64,000 nt of DNA from DT-110 sp030148525 (GTDB lineage: Bacteria > Bacteroidota > Bacteroidia > Chitinophagales > Saprospiraceae). The notes below the pieces were generated by a model. That model did no database searches, was not told where the DNA came from, and saw only the letters and a program-made list of their open reading frames with translations. Positions 34,897 to 42,787 of this stretch are shown piece after piece. The stretch spans positions 3,782,001 to 3,846,000 of the forward strand of contig OZ245751.1 in NCBI GenBank assembly GCA_965227445.1, given 5' to 3'. Position numbers and translations under genes: made by a program. Within the stretch, counting starts at the first letter, position 1. Every line of letters begins with the position of its first letter.

Positions 34897-34962
34897 GCTT
34901 CACAAAGGATTACAATTTCCCCTCCGAAGACACTTCCCCTCTCTTCCAGGAACAAATCCGCT
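34872..34962 (+). repeat. Family B repeat, partial copy
   Basis: The sequence ccacttaaggcacggagagcactaagc ... cccctctcttccaggaac matches the left two thirds of the tandem Family B units at 36.1-38.0 kb. It lies between the HNH remnant and the AbiEi gene and lacks the closing agagaggggattgagggg arm. Confidence 0.75.
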
Positions 34963-34969
34963 TCGCAAG

Positions 34970-35845
34970 TTGTACATCAAATCTTGTGTGCATCTTAGTA
35001 AAATTTCGAGTAAATTACCGAAAAACGGTGTTTTACTCGAAAAAAAACTAAGATTGACTCTTTCAGCCTACATAAAGGAACTGCTCTCCGTGGAGGAATA
35101 CGCCTTCTCCTTTGAGGAGGTAATGGAAAGGACCTCTAAAAGTCCCGTTGCGGTAAAGAGGGAGATATCGCGATTGATTGAGAAACAAGAGATCCTTAAC
35201 CTACGCCAGGGCTTTTACCTGATTATACCGCCACAATACGCAGCAGTTAAAAAACTCCCCATTCAGTTGTATGTAGAAAAGCTCTTCGCCTATCTGGAGC
35301 GCCGCTACTATCTTGGTCTCTTCTCCGCTGCTAAGTTTTACGGGGCAAGTCACCAGCAAGTGCAACGGGATTATGTTATCATTGAACCTCCTGCCCTAAA
35401 CCCGATACAGAAAACGAATATCGAGATTCAGTTTTTAACCACCAGCAACTGGCCAGCAGGAAATATAGAGACCAAACAGTCAGATGCTGGCTATTATCGG
35501 ATTTCAAGTCCGGCGCTCACTTTCATGGACCTAATCCACTATCACAAGAAGATCGGCGGGATGAACCGCATCCTTGCGTCCTTAGAGGAATTGATGGAAG
35601 AAATAAATGATCAGGACCTGATAAACGTACTATCCTGGTACCACCCAAAAAGCAGTATGCAGCGGGCTGGATTTCTGCTTGAAGAACTTGGGAATCAACG
35701 TGGTTTAGCTGATATCATATTTGATAAACTCCGTCAGGAACCTTTCTTCCCGGTCCTATTAAGTCCAAACAAAGACCAAAAGTCAGGCGCAACCAACAAC
35801 CGCTGGAAAGTTGATATTAATCTTCAATTGCAAAGTGATCTATGA
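34970..35845 (+). CDS. abiEi: AbiEi-family antitoxin (type IV toxin-antitoxin)
   Basis: A protein of up to 291 residues with an N-terminal winged helix (SAYIKELLSVEEYAFSFEEVMERTSKSPVAVKREISRLIEKQEIL) and the larger AbiEi domain (YYLGLFSAAKFYGASHQQVQ ... SSPALTFMDLIHYHKKIGG). The winged helix normally binds the operon's own promoter, and the protein neutralises the nucleotidyltransferase toxin AbiEii. Start choice is uncertain (TTG 34970 or further in). The toxin gene overlaps the stop (ATG 35843) but is internally deleted. Confidence 0.82.
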   Translation: MYIKSCVHLSKISSKLPKNGVLLEKKLRLTLSAYIKELLSVEEYAFSFEEVMERTSKSPVAVKREISRLIEKQEILNLRQGFYLIIPPQYAAVKKLPIQLYVEKLFAYLERRYYLGLFSAAKFYGASHQQVQRDYVIIEPPALNPIQKTNIEIQFLTTSNWPAGNIETKQSDAGYYRISSPALTFMDLIHYHKKIGGMNRILASLEELMEEINDQDLINVLSWYHPKSSMQRAGFLLEELGNQRGLADIIFDKLRQEPFFPVLLSPNKDQKSGATNNRWKVDINLQLQSDL

Positions 35846-36022
35846 TTGCTTGGAACCGACAAGAAACCTCCTACCCGAAAACAGTTTACACAAAATATCG
35901 ATGCAAAAATGGAAGACCCCGGTTTCAGAGGAGATATGGAAGCTTTACTTCGTACTGAAATAAAGTATGACCAACAGGCCGCCTACGAGTGGCTCTTGGA
36001 AAATATTATCGCGAAAATGTAA
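35843..36022 (+). pseudogene. AbiEii toxin gene reduced to its two ends
   Basis: An ATG at 35843 overlaps the antitoxin stop, as expected for AbiEii, and begins MIAWNRQETSYPKT. The frame then leaves the family. From about 35880 another frame gives FTQNIDAKMEDPGFRGDMEALL ... YDQQAAYEWLLENIIAKM and stops at 36022, which resembles the AbiEii C-terminus. Some 230 codons, including the nucleotidyltransferase active site, are missing. The toxin cannot be functional. Confidence 0.65.
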
Positions 36023-36065
36023 GGCTCATTTCTACAATAGGGAGATAAACGGAGTTAGCGATTAA

Positions 36066-36385
36066 ATGGACCACATAAGCCACTAAGCCTCACTAATGAT
36101 TTCCATCGCCCCTCCGCAAGAGACTCCCTCTCTTCCAAAGGAAAAAAGGATTCGCTAGAGCATTGAAAGTACTGGAAAAAGAGAGGGATGGGGTGAGTTT
36201 AACCACATAAGGCACGGAGGGCACTAAGCTTCACAAAGGATTACAATCTCCCCTCCGAAGACACCTCCCCTCTCTTCCAAGAATAAACCTGATTCGCAAG
36301 AGTCTATCACGTCCGGATCAAAGAGAGGGGATTGAGGGGTGAGTTTTAACAACTTAAGGCACGGAGGGCACTAAGTCTCCTTACG
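36066..36385 (+). repeat. Family B tandem repeats, first block
   Basis: Two full units (about 36069-36201 and 36202-36348) and one partial follow each other. A unit begins accacataaggcacggaggg, contains a C-rich arm (tcccctctctt) and closes with aaagagaggggattgagggg, so each can fold into a hairpin. Between 36385 and 36500 I see a small hairpin (ttctgccagacagatccttctggcaaaa) and no gene. Confidence 0.8.
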
Positions 36386-36547
36386 TTTTTTTTACCCGAA
36401 CCAAAATCCCTTGCAACTACAGACCTCCCCTCCATGGAAATTTCTGCCAGACAGATCCTTCTGGCAAAAAAACTTGTTTTCAGTTGGGATGCTTTAACCT
36501 AATTGCCCCGAAGTGTCAAAAGGATTATCTTTATAAAAAGAGACAAC

Positions 36548-36799
36548 ATGGACTTATTGATAAAAGAGGAAGTGCTGCAAAAAGCAGAGATCACGGCAGA
36601 AGAGTTGCTTATTGAGATGGCGGTGCATCTCTATGACACCGGGCGTTTATCAATGGGACAAGCAAGAAATCTTGCCGGCTTGGATCAAATTGCCTTCCAG
36701 AAAGAAATGGCTAAGCGGGATGTTTATATTAAGTATGATGCGGAGGACCTGAAAACTGATCTAAAAAATCTGAAGAGGTTGCGGAAAAGAAGTCAATAA
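36548..36799 (+). CDS. UPF0175 family protein (probable antitoxin-type DNA-binding)
   Basis: This 83-residue protein has the UPF0175 pattern: an N-terminal beta/hairpin with EEVLQKAEITAEELLIEMAVHLYDTGRLSMGQARNLAGLDQIAFQKEMAKRDVYIKYDAEDL, where 'L-S-x-G-x-A-(R/A)-x-L-A-G' is the helix-turn-helix and 'R-x-V/I-Y/P-x-x-Y' the end. Family members often pair with a PIN/DUF3368 toxin, which is not visible here. ATG 36548 is preferred to an upstream TTG. It is followed by an unknown acidic protein. Confidence 0.8.
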   Translation: MDLLIKEEVLQKAEITAEELLIEMAVHLYDTGRLSMGQARNLAGLDQIAFQKEMAKRDVYIKYDAEDLKTDLKNLKRLRKRSQ

Positions 36800-36820
36800 T
36801 AAACCATTCCCCAGACCACC

Positions 36821-37246
36821 ATGCCTTCCATCACCATCCATCAAGCCATTGATAAAGCCCAAAAAGGCGAAAGCCTGGAAGGGTTTGCCATTCAGGATTT
36901 AGCCGAGACGCAAATCAAGGTTAAGGAGGCTTTGCTATTGGCTGAATTTGGGATCGTGGTACCCGAGCAAAACATCTACTACGACGATAAAGATATCGCC
37001 TATGATCCCGATTTCGACGATGTAAACTGGACACGCCTTCCCGACCATGTTAGTCTGGAAGATCAGTCCAAAATGGCCGCCACCTTCCAATCTATAGCGG
37101 ACCAATCGGAAGGCTCAGGGCTAACCATCCAACTCCAATTAGAAGGGCCGGCCAAAGAGTGGGCTTTTTCCCATCAGGAGCAGATACAGCATCTCATCAA
37201 TCGCTACGTGGCGGACCTGTATGAGGCTTCGGTGTTGCACAAATAA
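36821..37246 (+). CDS. Acidic hypothetical protein next to the UPF0175 gene
   Basis: The 141-residue protein is soluble, rich in Asp, Glu and Gln, and unlike anything I can name. It begins MPSITIHQAIDKAQKGESLEGF, has an extended acidic patch (YYDDKDIAYDPDFDDVNWTRLPD, residues 48-70) and a helical C-terminus ending in LYEASVLHK. It starts 21 bp after the UPF0175 stop and is likely co-transcribed. A toxin partner role is possible but nothing in the sequence shows nuclease residues. Confidence 0.6.
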   Translation: MPSITIHQAIDKAQKGESLEGFAIQDLAETQIKVKEALLLAEFGIVVPEQNIYYDDKDIAYDPDFDDVNWTRLPDHVSLEDQSKMAATFQSIADQSEGSGLTIQLQLEGPAKEWAFSHQEQIQHLINRYVADLYEASVLHK

Positions 37247-37965
37247 CCACATAAGGCACGGAGGGCACTAAGCCTCACTAAGGATTTCCGACCGCTCCTC
37301 CGAAGACTCCTCCCCTCTCTTCCAAGAATACATTGGATTCACCAGGGAGCATAACGGGCGGAACAAAGAGAGGGGATTGAGGGGTGAGTTTTAACAACTA
37401 AGGGCACTATGCCTCACTAAGGATTTCCGACCGCTCCTCCGAAGACTCCTCCCCTCTCTTCCAAGAATAAACCTGATTCGCAAAAGTCTATCACGTCCGG
37501 ATCAAAGAGAGGGGATTGAGGGGTGAGTTTTACCACCTAAGCCACGAAGCCTCCCTAAGGATTCCAATCCCCCCGCCGCAAGAGACTCCCTCTCTTTCAA
37601 AAACAAATTCGATTCGCAAGAGACTATAGTGTCCGGATAAAAGAGAGGGGATTGAGGGGTGAGTTTTACCACCTAAGCCACGAAGCCTCCCTAAGGATTA
37701 CCATCGTCCCTCCGCAAGAGACTCCCTCTCTTCCAAAAACAAATTCGATTCGCTAGAGACTATAGTGTCCGGATAAAAGAGAGGGGATTGAGGGGTGAGT
37801 TTTAACAACTAAGGGCACTATGCCTCACTAAGGATTCCAATCTTCACTCCGAAGACACTTCCCCTCTCTTCCAAAAACGAATTCGATTCGCTAGAGACTA
37901 TAGTGTCCGGATAAAAGAGAGGGGATTGAGGGGTGAGTTTTAACAACTAAGGACACTAAGCATCC
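37245..37965 (+). repeat. Family B tandem repeats, second block
   Basis: Five units of about 135-150 bp follow one another, starting near 37245, 37396, 37532, 37668 and 37804, with a sixth partial one from 37943. Each has a C-rich arm (cccctctctt or ctccctctctt) and the answering agagaggggattgagggg arm, separated by 45-55 bases. All units have the same orientation as the first block and as the partial copy at 34872. There is no gene. Confidence 0.88.
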
Positions 37966-37981
37966 CCCCTTTTTGCGAAAG

Positions 37982-38020
37982 CAAAAAAAGACAGAGACGC
38001 TATACATACCGTCTCTGTCT
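37982..38020 (-). terminator. Intrinsic terminator of the TonB receptor gene
   Basis: On the minus strand an 11-bp stem (agacagagacg / cgtctctgtct, arms 38010-38020 and 37989-37999) with a 10-base loop is followed by TTTTTTTGC. It lies 39 bp after the receptor's stop codon at 38059. Confidence 0.85.
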
Positions 38021-38058
38021 GGCCAACTGTAACCGGAGTTTAGTTTAGGGGTGTGGGA

Positions 38059-40203
38059 CTACTGCAGGATCTCCCCGAAGCGGACCACGAAGCTGACGTT
38101 GACACTTCGTCCGGGCTCCATGAATACGTTTTGGTTGCCGGGCGCGCCCCGTGACACGTGGCTACGGTAGAGCTTATCCCCGACGTTGGTGACGCTGAAC
38201 AGCAGCTTGGAATGGGGCAGCTTATCGCTCAGGTTGTGCAGGTTCACGCCGGTGCGGACGTTGAAGATGGCATAGCCGGGCGAAGCAATTTCGTTGGGTG
38301 CGGGATCGTCCTGATCCAGTACCACCAGTAGTTCCGGCTGCACGAAGAACCGGTTGTTCTTATCCCGGTAGTGAACGCCCGTCCACATCTGGGTGGCCGG
38401 AATGGAGGGCAGGGGGTTATCGGTGATCTCATTGGTCCCCTTGATCAGGGCGCCGCTGAAAAACACGCTCGACAGGGTACCGATCTTGGCCCGGGCATCC
38501 CATTCGAAACCGGTCAGGACCGCTTCGCCAATATTCTGGAACTGAACCGACGGGGCATCATTAAAGGTGATATCGGCCTGGACAAACAGGTTGTTCAGGT
38601 AGTTCTGGAAGAAATTCGCTTCCACGCTCAGGCCACTGGTCTGATACTTGGTACCGAGCTCGTAGAATACGCCTCTTTCCGGATCGAGGTTAGGGTTGGG
38701 CACCAGGAACCCTTCGCCCACGGCCGTAAAGTGGTATTTCGAGAACAGGTCCGTTCCCCGAAACGAGTTCGCTACGTTGGCCGTGACACTCAGAGCATCC
38801 GTGGCCCGGTACTTCAGGCCCACGCTTCCGGTCACGGCAATATCGTTGTCCGAGATATTGTCATCATTGTAGATCGAAGCGATGGGCGGAATACCGAATG
38901 GCTCCCGCTCGATCCGCGTGCTTACGTTATCGAAGCGGGCCGCGAACAGGAGATCCACCCGATCCCCCAGGTGCAGTTCTTCAATGGCAAAAACGCCCAG
39001 GCTGTTACTGTAGCTGTCGGGCTGGATCTGGGTATAGGGCCGGTCGATCTCGTTGACCTGCTCACCGGCCGGATTGAAAATTTGAATATTCAGGTCGCGG
39101 TGCGTACCGATCCGGTGTTCCCGCAGGTAGTCGACGCCCAGGGTGAGCCGGGCCGATCCCTTTTGCTTGAGGGTCGTCCAGAACCGGCCGCCCATAAAGG
39201 GCACGTCTACGTCCAGCATAACGTGGATGCGCCGGTTCACATTGGTCGTCATCGGGAACGGGATCCGGGTGATCTGATCGATGTGCAGGTTCTGTTCCTT
39301 ATAGAACACCCGCGCCCCGATCGATTCTATGTTATCCGAAATATTGGTGCCGTCGTACGCCAGATTGATCCCGGTCTGGGTATCGGGGTCGAAGCGGCGG
39401 GTTACGCGGGGTGGTCCGGGAGCACCCAGGCCACCGGGGAATCCCACGTTTTCGTTCTTAAAGTACTTACCACTGAGCTCGATCCGGTGGTTAGCCGACC
39501 AGGAATACCCAATGTTGAAGTCCACATTGGTGGATTCAAACTGGCTGTTCTCGATCTCTCCCTCGGGGGTCATGGTATTGCCGGCATCCCGGAATCCGCC
39601 GCCGATCAGGAAGTCGAAGCCATTACCGCGTCCTTCCAGCTCGACTCGTCCCCGGTAGAAATCAGCAACCGACTGGTAGCCGCCGTAGACGCTGCCGCCG
39701 ACCTTCATTTTTTTACCGAAGCCATTTTCCGCCTGCCGCGTCACGACGTTGACCAGGCCCGATACCGCATCACTCCCCCAGAAGGCGGAGGCCGGCCCCT
39801 TGATCACTTCGATCCGGTCGATCTGAAACGGGTCGACCAGCGTGTACGATCTGATCCGTCCGCCCACAAAGGGGTTGCCATCGATCAGGATGGGCGCCCG
39901 TTCCCGCGACAAGCCCCGTATGATGGGCGTACTGGCCAGGCCACCATCGCTTTGCCGGGTTATTCCGGGCACGTACTGGAGAGCTTCCACCGGGGTGAGG
40001 GGTTGGGTTTCGAGGATCTGCCTCTCCCCCACTACCGCAATGTTCATGGGCAGGTTCTCCAGCTTGGTGGCCGTCCGGGTAGCCGTTACCACGACCTCCT
40101 CCAGACCGAATAATAAGGTTGTATCAATGGACTGGCCCGTCAGGGTGGACCCGCCGATGGCGAGTTGCAGGACAAAAACCAATTGAATCGTTCGTTTTAG
40201 CAT
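38059..40203 (-). CDS. TonB-dependent outer-membrane receptor, divergent from the hydrogenase genes
   Basis: A 714-residue receptor with a signal peptide (to LTGQS). The plug domain covers about residues 30-150: EEVVVTATRTATKLENLPMNI, PIIRGLSRERAPILIDG, and the IEVIKGPASAFWGSDAVSGLVNVVTR box. A 22-strand barrel ends in the aromatic SFVVRFGEILQ. The N-terminus lacks the SusC carboxypeptidase-like domain, so it is of the metal or cofactor class. It shares a 199-bp promoter region, containing two palindromes, with the hydrogenase operon, which suggests uptake of nickel or a nickel chelate. The substrate is inference. Confidence 0.88.
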   Translation of the reverse strand: MLKRTIQLVFVLQLAIGGSTLTGQSIDTTLLFGLEEVVVTATRTATKLENLPMNIAVVGERQILETQPLTPVEALQYVPGITRQSDGGLASTPIIRGLSRERAPILIDGNPFVGGRIRSYTLVDPFQIDRIEVIKGPASAFWGSDAVSGLVNVVTRQAENGFGKKMKVGGSVYGGYQSVADFYRGRVELEGRGNGFDFLIGGGFRDAGNTMTPEGEIENSQFESTNVDFNIGYSWSANHRIELSGKYFKNENVGFPGGLGAPGPPRVTRRFDPDTQTGINLAYDGTNISDNIESIGARVFYKEQNLHIDQITRIPFPMTTNVNRRIHVMLDVDVPFMGGRFWTTLKQKGSARLTLGVDYLREHRIGTHRDLNIQIFNPAGEQVNEIDRPYTQIQPDSYSNSLGVFAIEELHLGDRVDLLFAARFDNVSTRIEREPFGIPPIASIYNDDNISDNDIAVTGSVGLKYRATDALSVTANVANSFRGTDLFSKYHFTAVGEGFLVPNPNLDPERGVFYELGTKYQTSGLSVEANFFQNYLNNLFVQADITFNDAPSVQFQNIGEAVLTGFEWDARAKIGTLSSVFFSGALIKGTNEITDNPLPSIPATQMWTGVHYRDKNNRFFVQPELLVVLDQDDPAPNEIASPGYAIFNVRTGVNLHNLSDKLPHSKLLFSVTNVGDKLYRSHVSRGAPGNQNVFMEPGRSVNVSFVVRFGEILQ

Positions 40204-40226
40204 GGCTCCATTTTTTCCACATAAAA

Positions 40227-40314
40227 TTAGAAAGACCTTTCTAAAACCAAAGAGAATGATCTATTGCCACCCGTCAAAGACTTTTGTCGCTATTTATTAG
40301 AAAATGTTTTCTAA
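40227..40314. promoter_or_regulatory. Two palindromic operators between TonB receptor and hydrogenase genes
   Basis: TTAGAAAGACCTTTCTAA (40227-40244) and TTAGAAAATGTTTTCTAA (40297-40314) share the form TTAGAAA-N4-TTTCTAA and are exactly 70 bp apart. The first is 24 bp from the receptor start, the second 89 bp from the small-subunit ATG. Size and symmetry suit a TetR dimer, and two TetR genes lie in the hyp operon. The sequence tttattttattttgcaata (40360-40378) may be the hydrogenase -7 region (TAnnTTTG-like). Confidence 0.72.
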
Positions 40315-40402
40315 GACCCAGACGGACAATACAATAAGATTGTGGTGGCAGATGTGTACATTTATTTTATTTTGCAATAAATAGTTAAGGAAGAATATTG
40401 TT

Positions 40403-41551
40403 ATGACTGTACCAAATGGAAAAGTTCCTCCTATCGATCCCAATCACATTGAGGAAGTACATGCCTTCTGGATAGCCGGAGGTAGTTGTGATGGGTGTTC
40501 GATTGCCGCGGTAGGGGCCAGCTCCCCGTCGGTCGAAGACCTGATGCGCGGAGTGTTACCCGGTATGCCCAAAGTGGTCCTGCACCATCCGGTCCTTTCC
40601 CTGGAGGCAGGCGAAGCATTTATTCATCCTTTCCGCCTGGCTGCTAAGGGTGAGCTGGGCCATCCATTTGTCGTTATCTGCGAAGGATCCATCATGGACG
40701 AGCGCATTGCGGCCGAAACGGGTGGCTATTGGGCGGGACTGGGCGTCGATGAAGATGAGAACGGCGAACCCCAACCCATCCCCTCCTCCAGTTGGGTATC
40801 CCGCATGAGCAAGTACGCAGCGGCCGTGGTGGCCGTAGGCACCTGTGCCACCTGGGGCGGTGTACCGGCCGCGGCCGGAAACCCTACCGACGCGGCGGGG
40901 GTCATGGATTTTTTAGGCAAGGACTATCGAAGTGCACTGGGCCTGCCGGTCGTTAACCTTCCGGGTTGTGCTCCGCAGGGGGATAACATCACGGAGACCA
41001 TCGCCGCGGTTCTGCTATTCCTCCACGGCCTGGGGCCTTTACCTGAATTTGATGAACTGGGTCGTCCGTCCTGGTTGTTCGGGGAAACCGTCCACCGCGG
41101 CTGTACCCGGGCCGGCTATTACGAAGAAGGAAAATTCGCCGAAGAATACGGCGACAAGGAATGCCTGGTGGAAGTGGGTTGCTGGGGTCCCGTCGTCCAA
41201 TGCAACATCAACAAACGCGGAGCCCTCAACGGTCAGGGAGGCTGTATGAACATCGGGGCGCCGTGTATTGGTTGCACCATGCCCGGATTCCCCGACAGTT
41301 TTGCGCCCTTCTACGCTACGCCGCCCGGCACCATGATCTCGTCAACGATTTCCAAAGTGACCGGTTCGCTCATTACCAATCTGCGGGAAATGACGCAAAA
41401 GTACCAAAACCGCACCGCCCGCTGGAATAAAGATAAGCACGTACCGTCGGGGTGGGGTCACGTCAAAGAACCGAGTCCGCTCGAGAAGATAGCCCACTTC
41501 GCCTACGAGAAGCTGCAATTCAAGGATAGTCCCAAACCCGGATCAAAATGA
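40403..41551 (+). CDS. [NiFe]-hydrogenase small subunit (group 1h/1l-like)
   Basis: A 382-residue electron-transfer subunit. Likely proximal-cluster ligands are Cys29 and Cys32 (GGSCDGCS), Cys148 (VGTCATWGG) and Cys189 (LPGCAPQG). The distal cluster is His231, Cys234, Cys254 and Cys260. The medial cluster is Cys267, Cys288 and Cys291 (GAPCIGC), with Cys281 as a possible fourth ligand. There is no Tat signal peptide and no C-terminal membrane helix, so it stays on the cytoplasmic side unless carried otherwise. The overall pattern resembles high-affinity actinobacterial-type enzymes. It heads an operon reaching to hypC. Confidence 0.93.
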   Translation: MTVPNGKVPPIDPNHIEEVHAFWIAGGSCDGCSIAAVGASSPSVEDLMRGVLPGMPKVVLHHPVLSLEAGEAFIHPFRLAAKGELGHPFVVICEGSIMDERIAAETGGYWAGLGVDEDENGEPQPIPSSSWVSRMSKYAAAVVAVGTCATWGGVPAAAGNPTDAAGVMDFLGKDYRSALGLPVVNLPGCAPQGDNITETIAAVLLFLHGLGPLPEFDELGRPSWLFGETVHRGCTRAGYYEEGKFAEEYGDKECLVEVGCWGPVVQCNINKRGALNGQGGCMNIGAPCIGCTMPGFPDSFAPFYATPPGTMISSTISKVTGSLITNLREMTQKYQNRTARWNKDKHVPSGWGHVKEPSPLEKIAHFAYEKLQFKDSPKPGSK

Positions 41552-41557
41552 TACATC

Positions 41558-41848
41558 ATGGATGACGCAACACTCTACAGTAACTTCTATACCGGCCTGG
41601 CCATTGCGGCGGTCATTATCGTAGCGGCGGCCGTCCTGCTCATTTTAGTAGTACTGGCGGCCCGACGTATCCTGCGACTGGCTACCGTCGCCCTGGGGCT
41701 GGTGGAACAGATAAAGGAAAACACGGATAGCATCTGGCATTTACGCACGACCAATAAGGTCGCGTCCGATATTTCGGACGGTGCTGATGCCATCGATTCC
41801 CACGCCGGACTGGTCGTCAAGGCTCTGCAAGAGGCCGACAAGGACTAA
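41558..41848 (+). CDS. Hydrogenase-cluster membrane microprotein 1
   Basis: A 96-residue protein with one strongly hydrophobic helix (about residues 12-37, GLAIAAVIIVAAAVLLILVV), a short basic stop (ARRILR) and a 55-residue helical tail with heptad-like spacing (LVEQIKENTDSIWHLRTTN ... GLVVKALQEADKD). It begins 6 bp after the small subunit. I do not recognise a family. With the next four genes it forms a set of similarly built anchors placed between the catalytic subunit genes. Confidence 0.85.
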   Translation: MDDATLYSNFYTGLAIAAVIIVAAAVLLILVVLAARRILRLATVALGLVEQIKENTDSIWHLRTTNKVASDISDGADAIDSHAGLVVKALQEADKD

Positions 41849-41865
41849 CTAATAAAAGAAAACAC

Positions 41866-42174
41866 ATGGAAACCTATCAGATATTATGGATAGTTGCCCT
41901 GGTCATCGGGTTAGTAGTCATCGGAGTGGTGGCTTTTCTGCTGCACCTGATCAAATCCACGGCCCAAAAAATTGATGTGGCCGCCGGCGACATATGGACC
42001 CAGGGTAAGCTCACCGCAAATAACACCATTCAGATTCCCATTTTTTTATCCGTGACGAATAGAGTGGTGAAAGGGATCTACACCAAAGCGGTCAGCATCC
42101 TCCAGGAAACAAACGGCTTGAAATCCCACGCGGAGGGCTGTCCGGGATGTCCCCACTGTGTATTAGAACACTAG
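41866..42174 (+). CDS. Hydrogenase-cluster membrane microprotein 2, with CxxCxxC tail
   Basis: A 102-residue protein: membrane helix at about residues 6-30 (LWIVALVIGLVVIGVVAFLL), then a hydrophilic stretch and the C-terminal motif Cys92-Pro-Gly-Cys95-Pro-His-Cys98 followed by VLEH. None of the other four microproteins has cysteines there. The motif could hold a metal or a redox disulfide facing the hydrogenase. It is the only one of the set with clear ligand residues, which makes it a candidate for electron or metal transfer. Confidence 0.83.
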   Translation: METYQILWIVALVIGLVVIGVVAFLLHLIKSTAQKIDVAAGDIWTQGKLTANNTIQIPIFLSVTNRVVKGIYTKAVSILQETNGLKSHAEGCPGCPHCVLEH

Positions 42175-42188
42175 AAAACAGACTTATT

Positions 42189-42479
42189 ATGGATATCGTA
42201 TTAATGCTCTGCACCATTCTGGCGGTCGTCCTGCTGGTTGTCGTCCTGGTAGCGTATCTGAACAAGATCATCGCTACCCTGAACAGCATCGGCGGGGATG
42301 GTAAAAGCTACCTCGCGAAGCTCCGCCTGGGCCTGAGAGCCATCGAGACCGAGACCGGACACCTACCGACGGAAGTGACCGAGCTCAATGGAACCCTGTC
42401 CGAAACAGCCGATGGCTTAACCGCCGTAAATAAAAACCTGGAAGGCACCATCGAGGCCGTCCTGGCACAAAAAGTATAA
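42189..42479 (+). CDS. Hydrogenase-cluster membrane microprotein 3
   Basis: The 96-residue protein starts at ATG 42189; an earlier in-frame start would overlap the previous gene and push charged residues before the helix. The membrane helix is about residues 3-24 (IVLMLCTILAVVLLVVVLVAYL). The tail is amphipathic (LRAIETETGHLPTEVTELNG, TADGLTAVNKNLEGTIEAVL), with a repeating hydrophobic spacing like that of microprotein 5. Confidence 0.83.
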   Translation: MDIVLMLCTILAVVLLVVVLVAYLNKIIATLNSIGGDGKSYLAKLRLGLRAIETETGHLPTEVTELNGTLSETADGLTAVNKNLEGTIEAVLAQKV

Positions 42480-42483
42480 ACCT

Positions 42484-42777
42484 ATGTCTGACACCATACT
42501 CATACTCTGGACGATCTTATTGGTCGTCACGGTACTATTGCTGCCCCTGATCGTAAGCCTGCTGCACCGCACCTGGGCCGCCAGCAGGAGCATCGAGCGG
42601 TATTTCAAGGAAATGCTGGACGCTGGGTTGGGGATCGCCGACCATACCGAACACATTACGGCATTGGATGATACCATCGAAGTAGCCTCGGGTATCCTCG
42701 GGGTTGCCGGAGAGATCAACGCGAATGCTGAAACCATCAAAGGCGCTGTGTCGGACAGAGCCGCCAAACTAAATTAA
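42484..42777 (+). CDS. Hydrogenase-cluster membrane microprotein 4
   Basis: A 97-residue protein: membrane helix at about residues 4-26 (TILILWTILLVVTVLLLPLIVSLL), a basic turn (HRTWAASRSIERYF) and a helical tail (GIADHTEHITALDDTIEVAS, EINANAETIKGAVSDRAAKLN). It starts 4 bp after the previous stop, pointing to translation from one message at matched levels. Confidence 0.83.
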   Translation: MSDTILILWTILLVVTVLLLPLIVSLLHRTWAASRSIERYFKEMLDAGLGIADHTEHITALDDTIEVASGILGVAGEINANAETIKGAVSDRAAKLN

Positions 42778-42787
42778 TCCAAGCACC

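Noticed and set aside
38371..40113. 580-codon open frame opposite the TonB receptor gene
   Set aside because: It is a shadow of a clear receptor gene; the translation has no domain and is rich in His/Arg/Gly as expected for antisense reading.
40403..41551. Oxygen-tolerant group 1d type with a [4Fe-3S] proximal cluster
   Set aside because: The extra cysteine between the first two proximal ligands is absent (CDGC rather than CTCC), and there is no Tat signal or cytochrome b gene.
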